From a virus, in IMG/VR virus record IMGVR_UViG_3300030106_000499, positions 1-23,356 of that record: a DNA stretch of 23,356 nt; one strand, 5' to 3'. Positions within the stretch are counted from its first letter, which is position 1. The number at the start of each line of letters is the position of its first letter. Shown here one piece after another: positions 14,265 to 22,309 of this stretch. Under the pieces are notes generated by a model. It searched no databases. It worked only from the letters and a program-made list of their open reading frames with translations, and had not been told where the DNA came from. Made by a program: the position numbers and the translations under genes.

Positions 14265-16199
14265 ATGATATTAAAAAATAAAATAAAAACACGTACAGAA
14301 GATAAATCTACAATCACAGACCAAGCAGAAGTTATTTTAGCTCACCGATATTATTTAAAGGATACTGATGGAGATGTAATTGAAAATTCGTCTCAACTTT
14401 TTTCTAGGGTAGCTTTGGCTGTTGCTAGTATTGATACACAGTATGGTAAACTCCCTGTAGATGCTCAATTAACTGAAAAAGATTTTTATACAATTATGTC
14501 TAATTTAGAGTTTGTTCCTAACTCTCCAACTTTAATGAATGCCGGTACAGAACAAGGAACTCTTTCAGCGTGTTTTGTATTACCTTTAGAAGATAGTATG
14601 GAAGGAATAATGAAAGCAGCACACGATGCAGCAATGGTCCAAAAATTTGGTGGTGGAACAGGATTTGCTTTGTCTAAGTTAAGGCCTAAAGGGGACAGAA
14701 TTAAATCTACTCATGGGATTGCTTGTGGTCCTATAGAAGTACTAAAGACACTTTCAAGAGTGTCTTCTATGATTACACAAGGAGGAAAAAGGGATGGTGC
14801 TAACATGGCAGTGATGTCTATTTATCATCCAGACATATTAGATTTTATCGATTGTAAAAAAGTTGAAGGTGAAATACACAACTTTAACATTTCAGTTGGG
14901 GTTGATTCTAATTTCATGAAAGCTGTAGAAGGCAACATGGATTATAATTTAATTAATCCTAAAACCAATGAAGTTGCTGGGTCACTTAATGCCCGAGAAG
15001 TATTTGACAAAATAGTTTATGGGGCTTGGAGAAATGGTGAACCCGGAATGATATTCTTAGACCAAGTAAACAAAGACAACCATGTAAAAGAAACTTATGG
15101 TGAGATGATTGCAACTAATCCTTGTGGCGAACAACCGTTGCTAGGTAATGAATCATGTAATTTAGGGTCTATAAACTTAGCTAAATTTTATAAGAAAGCT
15201 GAAAAAGCCCATGCGTTTGGTTGGAAAGCAGAAATAGATTGGGCTCGGCTTGAATGGGTAACAAGAAAGTCTGTTCACTTTTTAGATAATGTCATAGATG
15301 CTAATAAATATGCAACCGCAGATATTGAAGAAATGACAAAGGCAACTCGAAAGATTGGTTTAGGCATTATGGGTTTTGCTGACTTATTAATACAAATGCA
15401 AATACCATATGAGTCGCAACTTGCAAGAGATGCCGGAAGTAAAATAATGAAATCTGTTAGAGAATGGGCAGATGATGAGTCTAAGCAACTAGCTAAATCT
15501 AGAGGAGCTTTCCCAGCGTGGGAAGATAGTAATTACGATAAACAAACAGAAGTCTACAGAAATCATTGTAGACTAACAGTTGCTCCAACAGGAACTATTT
15601 CGATGATAGCTGATACATCTAGTGGTATAGAACCTACATTTGCGTTGGCTTGGAAAAAACAAAACATACTAGAAGGTAAGACTTTAAATTACGTAAACAA
15701 GTATTTTGAGCAAGATGCTAGAAAGCATGGTTTTTATTCAGAAGATTTAATGGACTACTTGGCAGAAGGTGGCTCTTTGGCTACTGTACCCGAAGTTCCA
15801 GAGTGGGCTAAAGCAGTATATGCTACAGCACCGGAAATATCTCCAGATGACCATGTTCTTATGCAAGCAGCATTTCAAGAAGCTTGTGATTCGGGTATCT
15901 CTAAAACAATTAATTTCCCGAACTCTGCTACTAAAGAAGATGTAGAAGACGCTTATATGTTAGCGTGGAAAGAAGGGTGTAAGGGAATTACAGTCTATAG
16001 GGCGGGCAGTAGAGAAAAAGAAGTTCTTGTAAAAGGTAATGCAGACAAATCAAAGCAACCAACCTTAGATGGTTTTGAGTTAGAAGAACAAATGTTAGAA
16101 TCTAACCACGATTGTGATTGCGGTTCTCCTAACATAGTTTTTGAATCTGGGTGTGAGACTTGTAAGACCTGTGGATGGAGTGCCTGTTTAATTTCATAG
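14265..16199 (+). CDS. nrdJ: Class II (adenosylcobalamin-dependent) ribonucleotide reductase
   Basis: A 644-residue protein. LSACFVLPLEDSMEGI holds the first redox Cys (C103), and NPCGEQPLLGNESCNLGSIN holds the N285, C287, E289 active-site triad and the second redox Cys (C298). FGGGTGFALSKLRP is the substrate/phosphate-binding stretch. The C-terminus is cysteine-rich (C617, C619, C630, C633, C636, C641), like the tail that re-reduces the active site in NrdJ/NrdZ proteins. No nrdB-like small subunit is encoded nearby, which fits class II. It makes deoxyribonucleotides for phage replication using vitamin B12 supplied by host or environment. An AGGAG Shine-Dalgarno precedes the ATG. Its location inside the packaging-head module is unusual. 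Confidence 0.94.
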   Translation: MILKNKIKTRTEDKSTITDQAEVILAHRYYLKDTDGDVIENSSQLFSRVALAVASIDTQYGKLPVDAQLTEKDFYTIMSNLEFVPNSPTLMNAGTEQGTLSACFVLPLEDSMEGIMKAAHDAAMVQKFGGGTGFALSKLRPKGDRIKSTHGIACGPIEVLKTLSRVSSMITQGGKRDGANMAVMSIYHPDILDFIDCKKVEGEIHNFNISVGVDSNFMKAVEGNMDYNLINPKTNEVAGSLNAREVFDKIVYGAWRNGEPGMIFLDQVNKDNHVKETYGEMIATNPCGEQPLLGNESCNLGSINLAKFYKKAEKAHAFGWKAEIDWARLEWVTRKSVHFLDNVIDANKYATADIEEMTKATRKIGLGIMGFADLLIQMQIPYESQLARDAGSKIMKSVREWADDESKQLAKSRGAFPAWEDSNYDKQTEVYRNHCRLTVAPTGTISMIADTSSGIEPTFALAWKKQNILEGKTLNYVNKYFEQDARKHGFYSEDLMDYLAEGGSLATVPEVPEWAKAVYATAPEISPDDHVLMQAAFQEACDSGISKTINFPNSATKEDVEDAYMLAWKEGCKGITVYRAGSREKEVLVKGNADKSKQPTLDGFELEEQMLESNHDCDCGSPNIVFESGCETCKTCGWSACLIS

Positions 16200-16208
16200 G
16201 AGGTTAAA

Positions 16209-16430
16209 TTGGATAAAGAAGAACGAAAAAATTTTGACAATACATATTACAATCATCAGGAGGAGATGAAAGGCATATCTGCAATTCTAGATAGTCAAGA
16301 AGATTTGAAAGAACAGATTGTTTTATTATCTGAAAAAGTAGATAAATTAACAATCTTATATACAGATTTAGCAGAAAAATATGTACACGAAAATAACCAA
16401 CTGCGTCAAGAATTGACGGGCAGAAGATAA
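16209..16430 (+). CDS. Small coiled-coil protein, TTG start
   Basis: A 73-residue, highly charged protein. The TTG start is supported by TAGGAGG overlapping the nrdJ stop. The sequence from about residue 28 (SQEDLKEQIVLLSEKVDKLT to RQELTGRR) shows a heptad pattern of a short coiled coil. There is no catalytic motif or membrane segment. It may be a small structural or assembly protein, given its place before the portal, but this is inferred. Confidence 0.6.
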   Translation: MDKEERKNFDNTYYNHQEEMKGISAILDSQEDLKEQIVLLSEKVDKLTILYTDLAEKYVHENNQLRQELTGRR

Positions 16431-16442
16431 ATTAGAAAAATA

Positions 16443-16451
16443 TAGTATAAT
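16443..16451 (+). promoter_or_regulatory. TAGTATAAT promoter element upstream of the portal cluster
   Basis: TAGTATAAT lies in the 51-base gap after the small coiled-coil gene. Unlike the three leaderless cases, the next ATG is 30 bases downstream and has an AGGAG Shine-Dalgarno at 16471-16475, so a short leader of about 24 bases is predicted. No -35 at normal spacing is seen. Confidence 0.65.
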
Positions 16452-16481
16452 ATAAACATAGAAAAGTTTTAGGAGAAGTCC

Positions 16482-16928
16482 ATGGTATTAGGAAACATGA
16501 TGAATGAGAGCGGTCAACAGTATGTAGCTATCAAAGATGATAAGAATACATGGAGAATATTAGATACTTGGCATGCAGATTTAAAGATGCTAACTGCTGA
16601 TGATGATATTCCAGATGATAGTAACGCAGTCATTGCATTGTCTGAGGGGCAGTTTATTGCTTTGATAAAAGAAGCAGCTAGTGCGGGGGTTTTAGAAAAC
16701 GCAAACTTCTCATCAGATGTAGATATGTCTGAATTAGAATACGAGCTGGAAACAAAAGATATAAAAATTAAAGACTTAGAGGAAGAAATACATAATCTAA
16801 CAAAAGAAAAAAGAGTTGTTGAAAGAGCAGCTTCTCGGTCAGAAGAGTTTGAACTAAAAGAGAAAGCGATGGACAATATATTAAAGTTAGTATCTATGCA
16901 AGATATGACTAAACTAAGCAGGGATTAA
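16482..16928 (+). CDS. Hypothetical coiled-coil protein upstream of portal
   Basis: A 148-residue acidic protein. Residues 1-65 form a globular part (YVAIKDDKNTWRILDTWHAD, then VIALSEGQFIALIKEAASAG), and residues 83-130 are a long heptad-type coiled coil (MSELEYELETKDIKIKDLEE onward). The start is supported by AGGAG six bases upstream. Placed directly before the portal gene and first in a predicted transcript. Not recognised; a structural or assembly role is inferred from position. Confidence 0.65.
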   Translation: MVLGNMMNESGQQYVAIKDDKNTWRILDTWHADLKMLTADDDIPDDSNAVIALSEGQFIALIKEAASAGVLENANFSSDVDMSELEYELETKDIKIKDLEEEIHNLTKEKRVVERAASRSEEFELKEKAMDNILKLVSMQDMTKLSRD

Positions 16929-16930
16929 TA

Positions 16931-18871
16931 ATGAAATTATCTGAATATATGCCTCAAGTCCCCCAAATGCAGCAGCAAATGGCGGACTTAAATAAACAAA
17001 TAAGTTTATTAGATGTAATGAAAGCTACAGGGGACACAGGAAGTGCTCCTACTGTTGGATTAGACCAAATAGTAAATACATGGGTACGTCATCAAATGGC
17101 GTATCGCCAACAATTGGTTCAAGATTTACAGACTGTTGTTATGTCTGTAGAAGAAATTAGAGGACCTTTATCGCATATAACAGGTGAAGTTTTTAGACGT
17201 GGTATTGAAATAATACCTACAGTAGAAAATGCCGACAAAGAACAAACAACTAAATTAAAAAACTGGTTAGATGATTGTAATGTCTTTGACCAAAGTTTAG
17301 AAGAAGTACTTAGGCAATTTCATATGGATTTAAATTCTTTAGACGATGCTTTTTTGTATATGGCTAAAGAATATAAAGACGAAGGAAACGGGAAAGTTAC
17401 TTCTAGATTACAAGAGATTAGAAGATTAAATCCAGCACTTGTAGAATTTGATTTAGACCAAGCGGGGTTACCTAAGAATGCACATTGGATATGCCCAATT
17501 GAGAGAACTGACGTAGCTGAAGGACCGGGTAAGTCTGAAAAAGGTTTAGAAAGAATACCTGCGATGTATAAATATTATCACAGAAATCAACACATGTATT
17601 TTACAGATGATGAAATTATACATTTATCAAAATTTTCACCTTCTGAAACTTATGGCTGGTCACCAATACTTACTATATTTGAAAAGGCACTAACCTTAAT
17701 TGGTATGGATAAAAACCTTTATCGTTTCTTTTATGAAAGAAAAATGCCTGCGTCAATGATTATGGTAACTACAGATGACCCAGAGAGTCTACGAAGAGAA
17801 AGAGAACATATTGCAGCTCAAACTCGATTAGACCCTAACTATGTTCCTATGGTAGCAGTCTCAGCAAGAAACCAAAGAGGTAGGGTGGACATGGTGAGAC
17901 TGTTCCACACCTTACAGGAAATGGATTATTTACCTGTACGAGAAGAAATTAGAGAACGTGTAGCTGCTATGTGGGGTGTTACTCCAGCATGGCAAGGTGC
18001 TCCTGATGCGTTTGGAGGTATGTCATCACAAACTCAACAATTAGTTGTTATGAGTCGTGTTGTCGAAGGAGACCAAAGACTAATACGTGAGAAAGTTTTC
18101 CCAAGAATCTTAAAGGCTTTTGGAATAACTGACTATGAATTACAGTTACCACAGCCAGAAGAAAAGGCTGAAAACACTAGAATTTCTTTTGCTCAACAAA
18201 AGATAGCTATTGCTAATCAATTTTCTCAATTAGGTTTTGATGTAAAACTAAAAGAACAAGATGTCCCATTTTGGGAAGCTGACTTTATTGTTAGCGGAGA
18301 ACCAGTACCTACAGCACAAATGCAAGCAGAACAAACTGCTTTAGGTATTCAGCAGACTCGAAACGCTATGGAACAAGAAGAGCAACAACAACAGGCTATG
18401 GCTGAACAACAAGCTGCTGCCACTGAAGAAGGTCCGATAGCTCCCGAAGAAGAAGGTGCCGAACCGATTCAAGCTATGCAAAAAGCTTACAAGCCACCTT
18501 CACAGAGAAAGTTTAAAGGCAGAACTGGTGGAGTAACTCCAGATTGGTCTGATAAACACCCCGATGAAGAACGAGATATTGATGCTTATACCGAAGCAAG
18601 AGAAAAAAATGAATTAACTTTATCTAAAACTTGGATTGAATCTTTAAGTGAGAAAGGCTTTACGTCTCCTTTAATAAAAGAAGTTTCTTCTGATATGTCA
18701 CAAATGTGGTTTGAACAAAACAATGTTGATTATATTGCTCAATTGGCTGGAGACAGTGTAACTACAGTTGAAAAAGCTATATTTGGTGATGCAACTAGAT
18801 TCAGTAGATATAAACAAACTGGTAATAGGAAGCCTACAGAACCAACAAAAATTGAATTAGACGATGAGTAA
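16931..18871 (+). CDS. Portal protein
   Basis: A 646-residue protein. The core (about 55-470) carries recognisable portal features: VMSVEEIRGPLSHITGEVFR near the N-terminus, LDDAFLYMAKEYK, DDEIIHLSKFSPSETYGWSP followed by ILTIFEKALTLIGMDKNLY, and FFYERKMPASMIMV. This is typical for the wing and stem of HK97-type portal proteins. WGVTPAWQGAPDAFGGMSSQ fits the late portal segment that shapes the crown. Residues about 470-520 are Gln/Glu/Ala-rich, followed by a hydrophilic C-terminal extension of about 130 residues not needed for a portal fold. It forms the dodecameric DNA gate at one capsid vertex and docks the terminase. Confidence 0.85.
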   Translation: MKLSEYMPQVPQMQQQMADLNKQISLLDVMKATGDTGSAPTVGLDQIVNTWVRHQMAYRQQLVQDLQTVVMSVEEIRGPLSHITGEVFRRGIEIIPTVENADKEQTTKLKNWLDDCNVFDQSLEEVLRQFHMDLNSLDDAFLYMAKEYKDEGNGKVTSRLQEIRRLNPALVEFDLDQAGLPKNAHWICPIERTDVAEGPGKSEKGLERIPAMYKYYHRNQHMYFTDDEIIHLSKFSPSETYGWSPILTIFEKALTLIGMDKNLYRFFYERKMPASMIMVTTDDPESLRREREHIAAQTRLDPNYVPMVAVSARNQRGRVDMVRLFHTLQEMDYLPVREEIRERVAAMWGVTPAWQGAPDAFGGMSSQTQQLVVMSRVVEGDQRLIREKVFPRILKAFGITDYELQLPQPEEKAENTRISFAQQKIAIANQFSQLGFDVKLKEQDVPFWEADFIVSGEPVPTAQMQAEQTALGIQQTRNAMEQEEQQQQAMAEQQAAATEEGPIAPEEEGAEPIQAMQKAYKPPSQRKFKGRTGGVTPDWSDKHPDEERDIDAYTEAREKNELTLSKTWIESLSEKGFTSPLIKEVSSDMSQMWFEQNNVDYIAQLAGDSVTTVEKAIFGDATRFSRYKQTGNRKPTEPTKIELDDE

Positions 18872-19595
18872 GTTACAAAAACAAATTAAGAATGATTTAG
18901 AACTACCTAGAGGTGAGACAAAAGTGCTTCAGGCAGAAGATAAAGATTATGATAGAGGTTTACTCGTAAAACTTTTAGAAGATGGAGGCTATGATGTTGT
19001 TTATTGGTATGACAAATTGAAAGCTTATCCTATTGAAGTATTAGTTGATGGCGAGTCTATAAAGAAAGACGCTAAAAAAGTTACCTTTAAGTTTCACCCA
19101 GAACTACAGAAAGCCTTAAATTTATCTAAAGAAAATGGCGGTGGAGGAAACGGGGGTGGTGGCGGAGCTGCTACTTCAGGTTCTTTTGGTAGTGGCGGGG
19201 GTACGGTATTTACTTCAACCAACTCTGGTATATATTCCCCAACTTATGGTGGGGGTAGCCGAAGAAAACGAAAAAAACGAAGAAAAAAAAGTGGGATAGA
19301 TAAACTTGCTGATTTTATAACTGATAATTCTCCTGAACGTAAAATGATAAAAGACCTTGCATCTTTTGTTATTAAGGCTCTTGAGAAAGATGAAAAAAAA
19401 TTTCAAGTAGGTAAACGATTTAGACAACAAACTAGTTCTACTGCAATGAATGATAACATTGCCCGTGTTGATTACCAAAAGGGTTGGATGGGTGGATATC
19501 AAGCTGATTCTCTAGCACGGGGTGGGGAAAAAGACAAAAGCAGTTATATTAGTGATGAAATAGAAGAGGAAACAGAAGAAAGGGAGTTCAAATAA
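18864..19595 (+). CDS. Gly-rich basic protein, probable virion or assembly protein
   Basis: A 243-residue protein overlapping the portal stop by eight bases. Residues 1-88 look folded (VVYWYDKLKAYPIEVLVDGE). Then comes a low-complexity linker (91-131) of Gly with FTSTNSGIYSPTYGGG, followed by a strongly basic block SRRKRKKRRKK (132-142), a helical part (150-180) and an acidic C-terminus. The Gly-rich/FTSTN.GI..PT.GG pattern reminds me of proteins next to portal genes in marine phages. No catalytic motif is seen. The basic block could bind DNA or the scaffold. Confidence 0.6.
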   Translation: MSKLQKQIKNDLELPRGETKVLQAEDKDYDRGLLVKLLEDGGYDVVYWYDKLKAYPIEVLVDGESIKKDAKKVTFKFHPELQKALNLSKENGGGGNGGGGGAATSGSFGSGGGTVFTSTNSGIYSPTYGGGSRRKRKKRRKKSGIDKLADFITDNSPERKMIKDLASFVIKALEKDEKKFQVGKRFRQQTSSTAMNDNIARVDYQKGWMGGYQADSLARGGEKDKSSYISDEIEEETEEREFK

Positions 19596-19907
19596 ATGTT
19601 GAACTCACAAACATTGTATGATAATCTATGTTCTAAATGTAGAGGTCATATGTATATAAACGAAGATGAGGACTTACAGTGTTTTACTTGCGGTAAAATA
19701 TTAGTAGTCACAGTGCGGAGGCATTATGATACCACAAATAGCTCACTTAGAAATAAAAAAGAAGAGAGCACTAGGCTGGACATGGACCAAGCTGGCAAAG
19801 TGGCTAGAAGAAGAGTATGGAACGAAAGTTCATCGAACAACCATTCAAAGATGGTACGACAAACAGGTTTGGGAGGACAGTCTCGAGGACTCACCTGCGG
19901 GAGATAA
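19596..19907 (+). CDS. Small zinc-ribbon ORF overlapping the phosphoesterase gene
   Basis: A 103-residue frame with a GGGAG Shine-Dalgarno. It shows C12-x2-C15 and C29-x2-C32 (LCSKCRGHMYINEDEDLQCFTCGK), a clear zinc ribbon. After about residue 44 the frame overlaps the well-supported phosphoesterase gene for 182 bases and becomes Ser/Arg/Asn-rich without pattern (KKEESTRLDMDQ and so on). The zinc-ribbon part is convincing. The rest may be a real dual-coded tail, or the ribbon may be joined to the next frame by frameshifting. The function may be nucleic-acid binding. Confidence 0.55.
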   Translation: MLNSQTLYDNLCSKCRGHMYINEDEDLQCFTCGKILVVTVRRHYDTTNSSLRNKKEESTRLDMDQAGKVARRRVWNESSSNNHSKMVRQTGLGGQSRGLTCGR

Positions 19908-21048
19908 TCTATCTGACCGAATAAAGTTAGACAAAAAAGTTGCAACACATAAAAGTGAAGCCAATTTTTATAAAAAACTTTATCAACAATCCTTAAAAGA
20001 AAATACTAAACAAGAACTTATTGTTGAAACTATACAAGAGTTTACTAAAGCATTTCCTGCTGTTCCCTTAAAACATCTAGACAAAACCGAAAAGACTCCT
20101 TTTGGCCATCAAAAACAAATTATGGTCACCCCTTTATCCGATACTCACATAGGGGAACATGTTTATAAAGAACAAATGAGAAACTTGAATGAGTATAACT
20201 TTGAAATATTTAATAGACGTATGTATGGCTGGGCTAACCAAATAATAAAACATGCTACATACCGAAGACAAATAGCTCCTGTAGACGAATTAATTATTCC
20301 TATGTTAGGTGATATGATTAGTGGGGACATACATGAAGAGTTAGCTAGGTCTAATATGGCTAATTGTATGGAACAAATGATTAGAGGAGCTAGTATTATT
20401 GGACAAGCTTTAATGTATTTAGCACCTCATTTTACAAAAATCAGAGTTCCTTGTGTGGTTGGTAATCATGGAAGAATGACTCGAAAGCCGCCTATGAAAG
20501 ATAAGTATATGGATTGGGACTATATGCTTTATCAATGGCTGGCAGCATTTTGTAGAAACCAAGAAAACATAGAGTTTCATATCCCACGTAGTTTTATGAC
20601 TACATTTAAAATACACGATAAAGTCGTTCTTATAATGCATGGAGATTCTATATCGGGTGCTGGTAGTAGTGGTGCTATTACAGGTGCTATAACTAAATTA
20701 CGAAGTGTATTTCAATATCGAAAGGCTTTGCAAAGAGAAATAGAAGATTCCTTAGATGATGATTCAGAGATAGAGTTTGATAGTGTTATGATTGGTCATT
20801 TTCATAGGATAGATGAAATAGATATAGGTACTGGTGAGTTACATATATGCGGAACTATGAAAGGACCGGATGAATTTGCTATGCAAAGGCTTCATGCAGC
20901 GACTAAACCTAAACAATTAGTTACTTATTGGCATCCAAGATATGGTTATGTAGGTAAAGATGTTATTTATTTAAATCGTTATGATACAAGCAAACGAAAG
21001 TTTATAGATAAGATTCCAGAGAAGTGGGTAGATTTTGTAGAATCTTAA
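19726..21048 (+). CDS. HTH-metallophosphoesterase fusion (calcineurin-like)
   Basis: A 440-residue protein. Residues about 7-48 are a helix-turn-helix (TWTKLAKWLEEEYGTKVHRT, TIQRWYDKQVW). A linker with a helix leads to a metallophosphoesterase domain: D139-x-H141 in PLSDTHIGE, GDMISGD (D196), GNHGR (N247, H248), LIMHGD (H305) and GHFHR (H358, H360). These are the five metal-binding motifs of the calcineurin/Mre11-like superfamily. The substrate could be DNA ends, nucleotides or phosphoproteins; the N-terminal DNA-binding-like domain favours nucleic acid. It starts at ATG with CGGAGG five bases upstream, inside the zinc-ribbon frame. Its place among head genes is notable; related proteins may be linked to packaging or DNA processing. 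Confidence 0.82.
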   Translation: MIPQIAHLEIKKKRALGWTWTKLAKWLEEEYGTKVHRTTIQRWYDKQVWEDSLEDSPAGDNLSDRIKLDKKVATHKSEANFYKKLYQQSLKENTKQELIVETIQEFTKAFPAVPLKHLDKTEKTPFGHQKQIMVTPLSDTHIGEHVYKEQMRNLNEYNFEIFNRRMYGWANQIIKHATYRRQIAPVDELIIPMLGDMISGDIHEELARSNMANCMEQMIRGASIIGQALMYLAPHFTKIRVPCVVGNHGRMTRKPPMKDKYMDWDYMLYQWLAAFCRNQENIEFHIPRSFMTTFKIHDKVVLIMHGDSISGAGSSGAITGAITKLRSVFQYRKALQREIEDSLDDDSEIEFDSVMIGHFHRIDEIDIGTGELHICGTMKGPDEFAMQRLHAATKPKQLVTYWHPRYGYVGKDVIYLNRYDTSKRKFIDKIPEKWVDFVES

Positions 21049-21051
21049 ATT

Positions 21052-21489
21052 ATGCCTATACATAAACGTTTTGACATAGATTGGTATATTACTAATGACG
21101 CATCTGGAAAAAAAGCCGTCACATGTTTTTTACAAAAACAAGGGCTATCTGTTAAAGAAAATCCTAATAAATATGGCATAGACTTAATAACAAATGGTAC
21201 AACTAATAAGGGACAAGTATTTAGTAGTGTACCTGTTGAAGTAGAAAGACGGCAGATATGGGATAAGACTTTTCCTTTTCCTACAGTGCATGTGCCGGAA
21301 AGAAAAACTAAGTTTCTTAAGCACTATATGTTATATGCAGTAGTTAATTTGAATTTTAACAAAGTTATGTTTTGTTCTTCAGATATTATTAAACAATATA
21401 AACCCATAGAAATACCAAATAAAGCTGTGGCAAACGATGAATACTTTTATGATGTTCCGATAACTTGTTGGGAAATTCATGATATTTAG
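21052..21489 (+). CDS. Putative PD-(D/E)XK nuclease
   Basis: A 145-residue protein. The arrangement AVTCFLQKQGLSVKENPNKY, GIDLITNG (D44), then PVEVERRQIW (E63, E65) resembles the restriction-endonuclease fold: helix, strand with Asp, strand with E-x-E/K. A further FPTVHVPERKTKFL segment and a strand pair (YAVVNLNFNKVMFCSS) complete a compact core as in small Holliday-junction or REase-like nucleases. The lysine normally in the motif is not clear; E-x-E-R is present instead. The call is by pattern only. It follows the phosphoesterase by three bases and ends inside a promoter element. Confidence 0.5.
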   Translation: MPIHKRFDIDWYITNDASGKKAVTCFLQKQGLSVKENPNKYGIDLITNGTTNKGQVFSSVPVEVERRQIWDKTFPFPTVHVPERKTKFLKHYMLYAVVNLNFNKVMFCSSDIIKQYKPIEIPNKAVANDEYFYDVPITCWEIHDI

Positions 21490-21495
21490 TATAAT
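21485..21495 (+). promoter_or_regulatory. TTTAGTATAAT promoter element overlapping a stop codon, predicted leaderless start
   Basis: TTTAGTATAAT includes the TAG stop of the preceding gene. The ATG of the next gene (21501) begins five bases after the box, the same spacing as at 11086-11102. No Shine-Dalgarno exists between. A transcript from it would start at or almost at the ATG. Confidence 0.7.
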
Positions 21496-21500
21496 AGCTT

Positions 21501-22073
21501 ATGGCTACTCAAAAATCCGCAGATAGAGAAATTACTCGAATACTAACCTCACTTTTACATGATGTAGGAGATGAAGTTTTTAAGTTATCTAAAGAAGATG
21601 CGACTAAAGTTACTGGAAGTGTTTCACAAGCAGAAAACCAAGTCAAATTAATTAAAGATAAAGGTGGATTTAGATTAGAACTTTCTGGAGGAGTGGTAGA
21701 CCTTTTGTCTCCAGATGAAAATAATAAGCCTAAAATCTTACAATCATCTACTTTTCAATCTAAAAGACATTATAGGAAGGCAACTACAGTTGTACCTAAA
21801 AGTCCTAGATATAAAGTTGGTTCTTATTTAAGGTCTGGTGGATATGTTAGGGCACATCCTAAAACTTGGAAGCCCGGATTTAGACCTCGATATGATGAAA
21901 GTTCTAACCGCTGGAGAACTGATAGTATAGATACAAATTTTGGCTATCGTATGTCAGCGGTAAAAAGAAAAAACGATTGGGTAGCAGAAAATATTGATAA
22001 AATTTTTGATAGCTTGTCAGAGGAAGATATTATTCTAATGGCAATGCATGGAGTTATTCCAGAATATGAATAA
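21501..22073 (+). CDS. Hypothetical basic protein in head module
   Basis: A 190-residue basic protein. The middle contains SKRHYRKATTVVPKSPRYKV and SYLRSGGYVRAHPKTWKPGF, the kind of Arg/Tyr/Gly-rich stretch seen in phage virion proteins that contact DNA or are processed. The ends are helical (LTSLLHDVGDEVFKLSKED; SLSEEDIILMAMHGVI). No enzyme motif is recognised. Expression appears to start from its own leaderless promoter element. A minor head or internal protein is a reasonable guess from location. Confidence 0.6.
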   Translation: MATQKSADREITRILTSLLHDVGDEVFKLSKEDATKVTGSVSQAENQVKLIKDKGGFRLELSGGVVDLLSPDENNKPKILQSSTFQSKRHYRKATTVVPKSPRYKVGSYLRSGGYVRAHPKTWKPGFRPRYDESSNRWRTDSIDTNFGYRMSAVKRKNDWVAENIDKIFDSLSEEDIILMAMHGVIPEYE

Positions 22074-22084
22074 GGAGGAAAAGC

Positions 22085-22282
22085 GTGGGACCGAGTAAAG
22101 AACAAGAATATATAATAGCCAGACATTCTAAAATGGTGGGAAAAGTATTAGATTTAGTAGAAGCATCTTTGCCAGAAGGCAATCAATGTGAGAAATTAAA
22201 GAAGCTAATACAAGTTCCTTTGTATGATTTTCGTAATGAAATGCTCCATTTTGAAGCAGAAGGCGTACCTGAGACTGACTAA
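22085..22282 (+). CDS. Small hypothetical protein, GTG start
   Basis: A 65-residue protein. The GTG start is supported by AAGGAGG five to six bases upstream, overlapping the previous stop. The sequence is helical (EQEYIIARHSKMVGKVLDLV, then CEKLKKLIQVPLYDFRNEML) and looks like a small conserved phage protein that dimerises. Function is unknown. Last gene before the long regulated leader of the scaffold gene. Confidence 0.6.
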   Translation: MGPSKEQEYIIARHSKMVGKVLDLVEASLPEGNQCEKLKKLIQVPLYDFRNEMLHFEAEGVPETD

Positions 22283-22293
22283 TTTCGTATTTT

Positions 22294-22299
22294 TATAAT
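22294..22299 (+). promoter_or_regulatory. Possible extra -10 box
   Basis: A perfect TATAAT in TTTTTATAATATAAA, upstream of the hairpin at 22310. Lacks the AG before the box. The region is so AT-rich that a chance match is possible. Confidence 0.3.
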
Positions 22300-22309
22300 A
22301 TAAATCTGT

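Noticed and set aside
16514-16876. A 120-residue minus-strand frame, Ser-rich
   Set aside because: Antisense shadow of the coiled-coil gene at 16482-16928, with low-complexity composition and no supporting start signals; all real genes are on the + strand.
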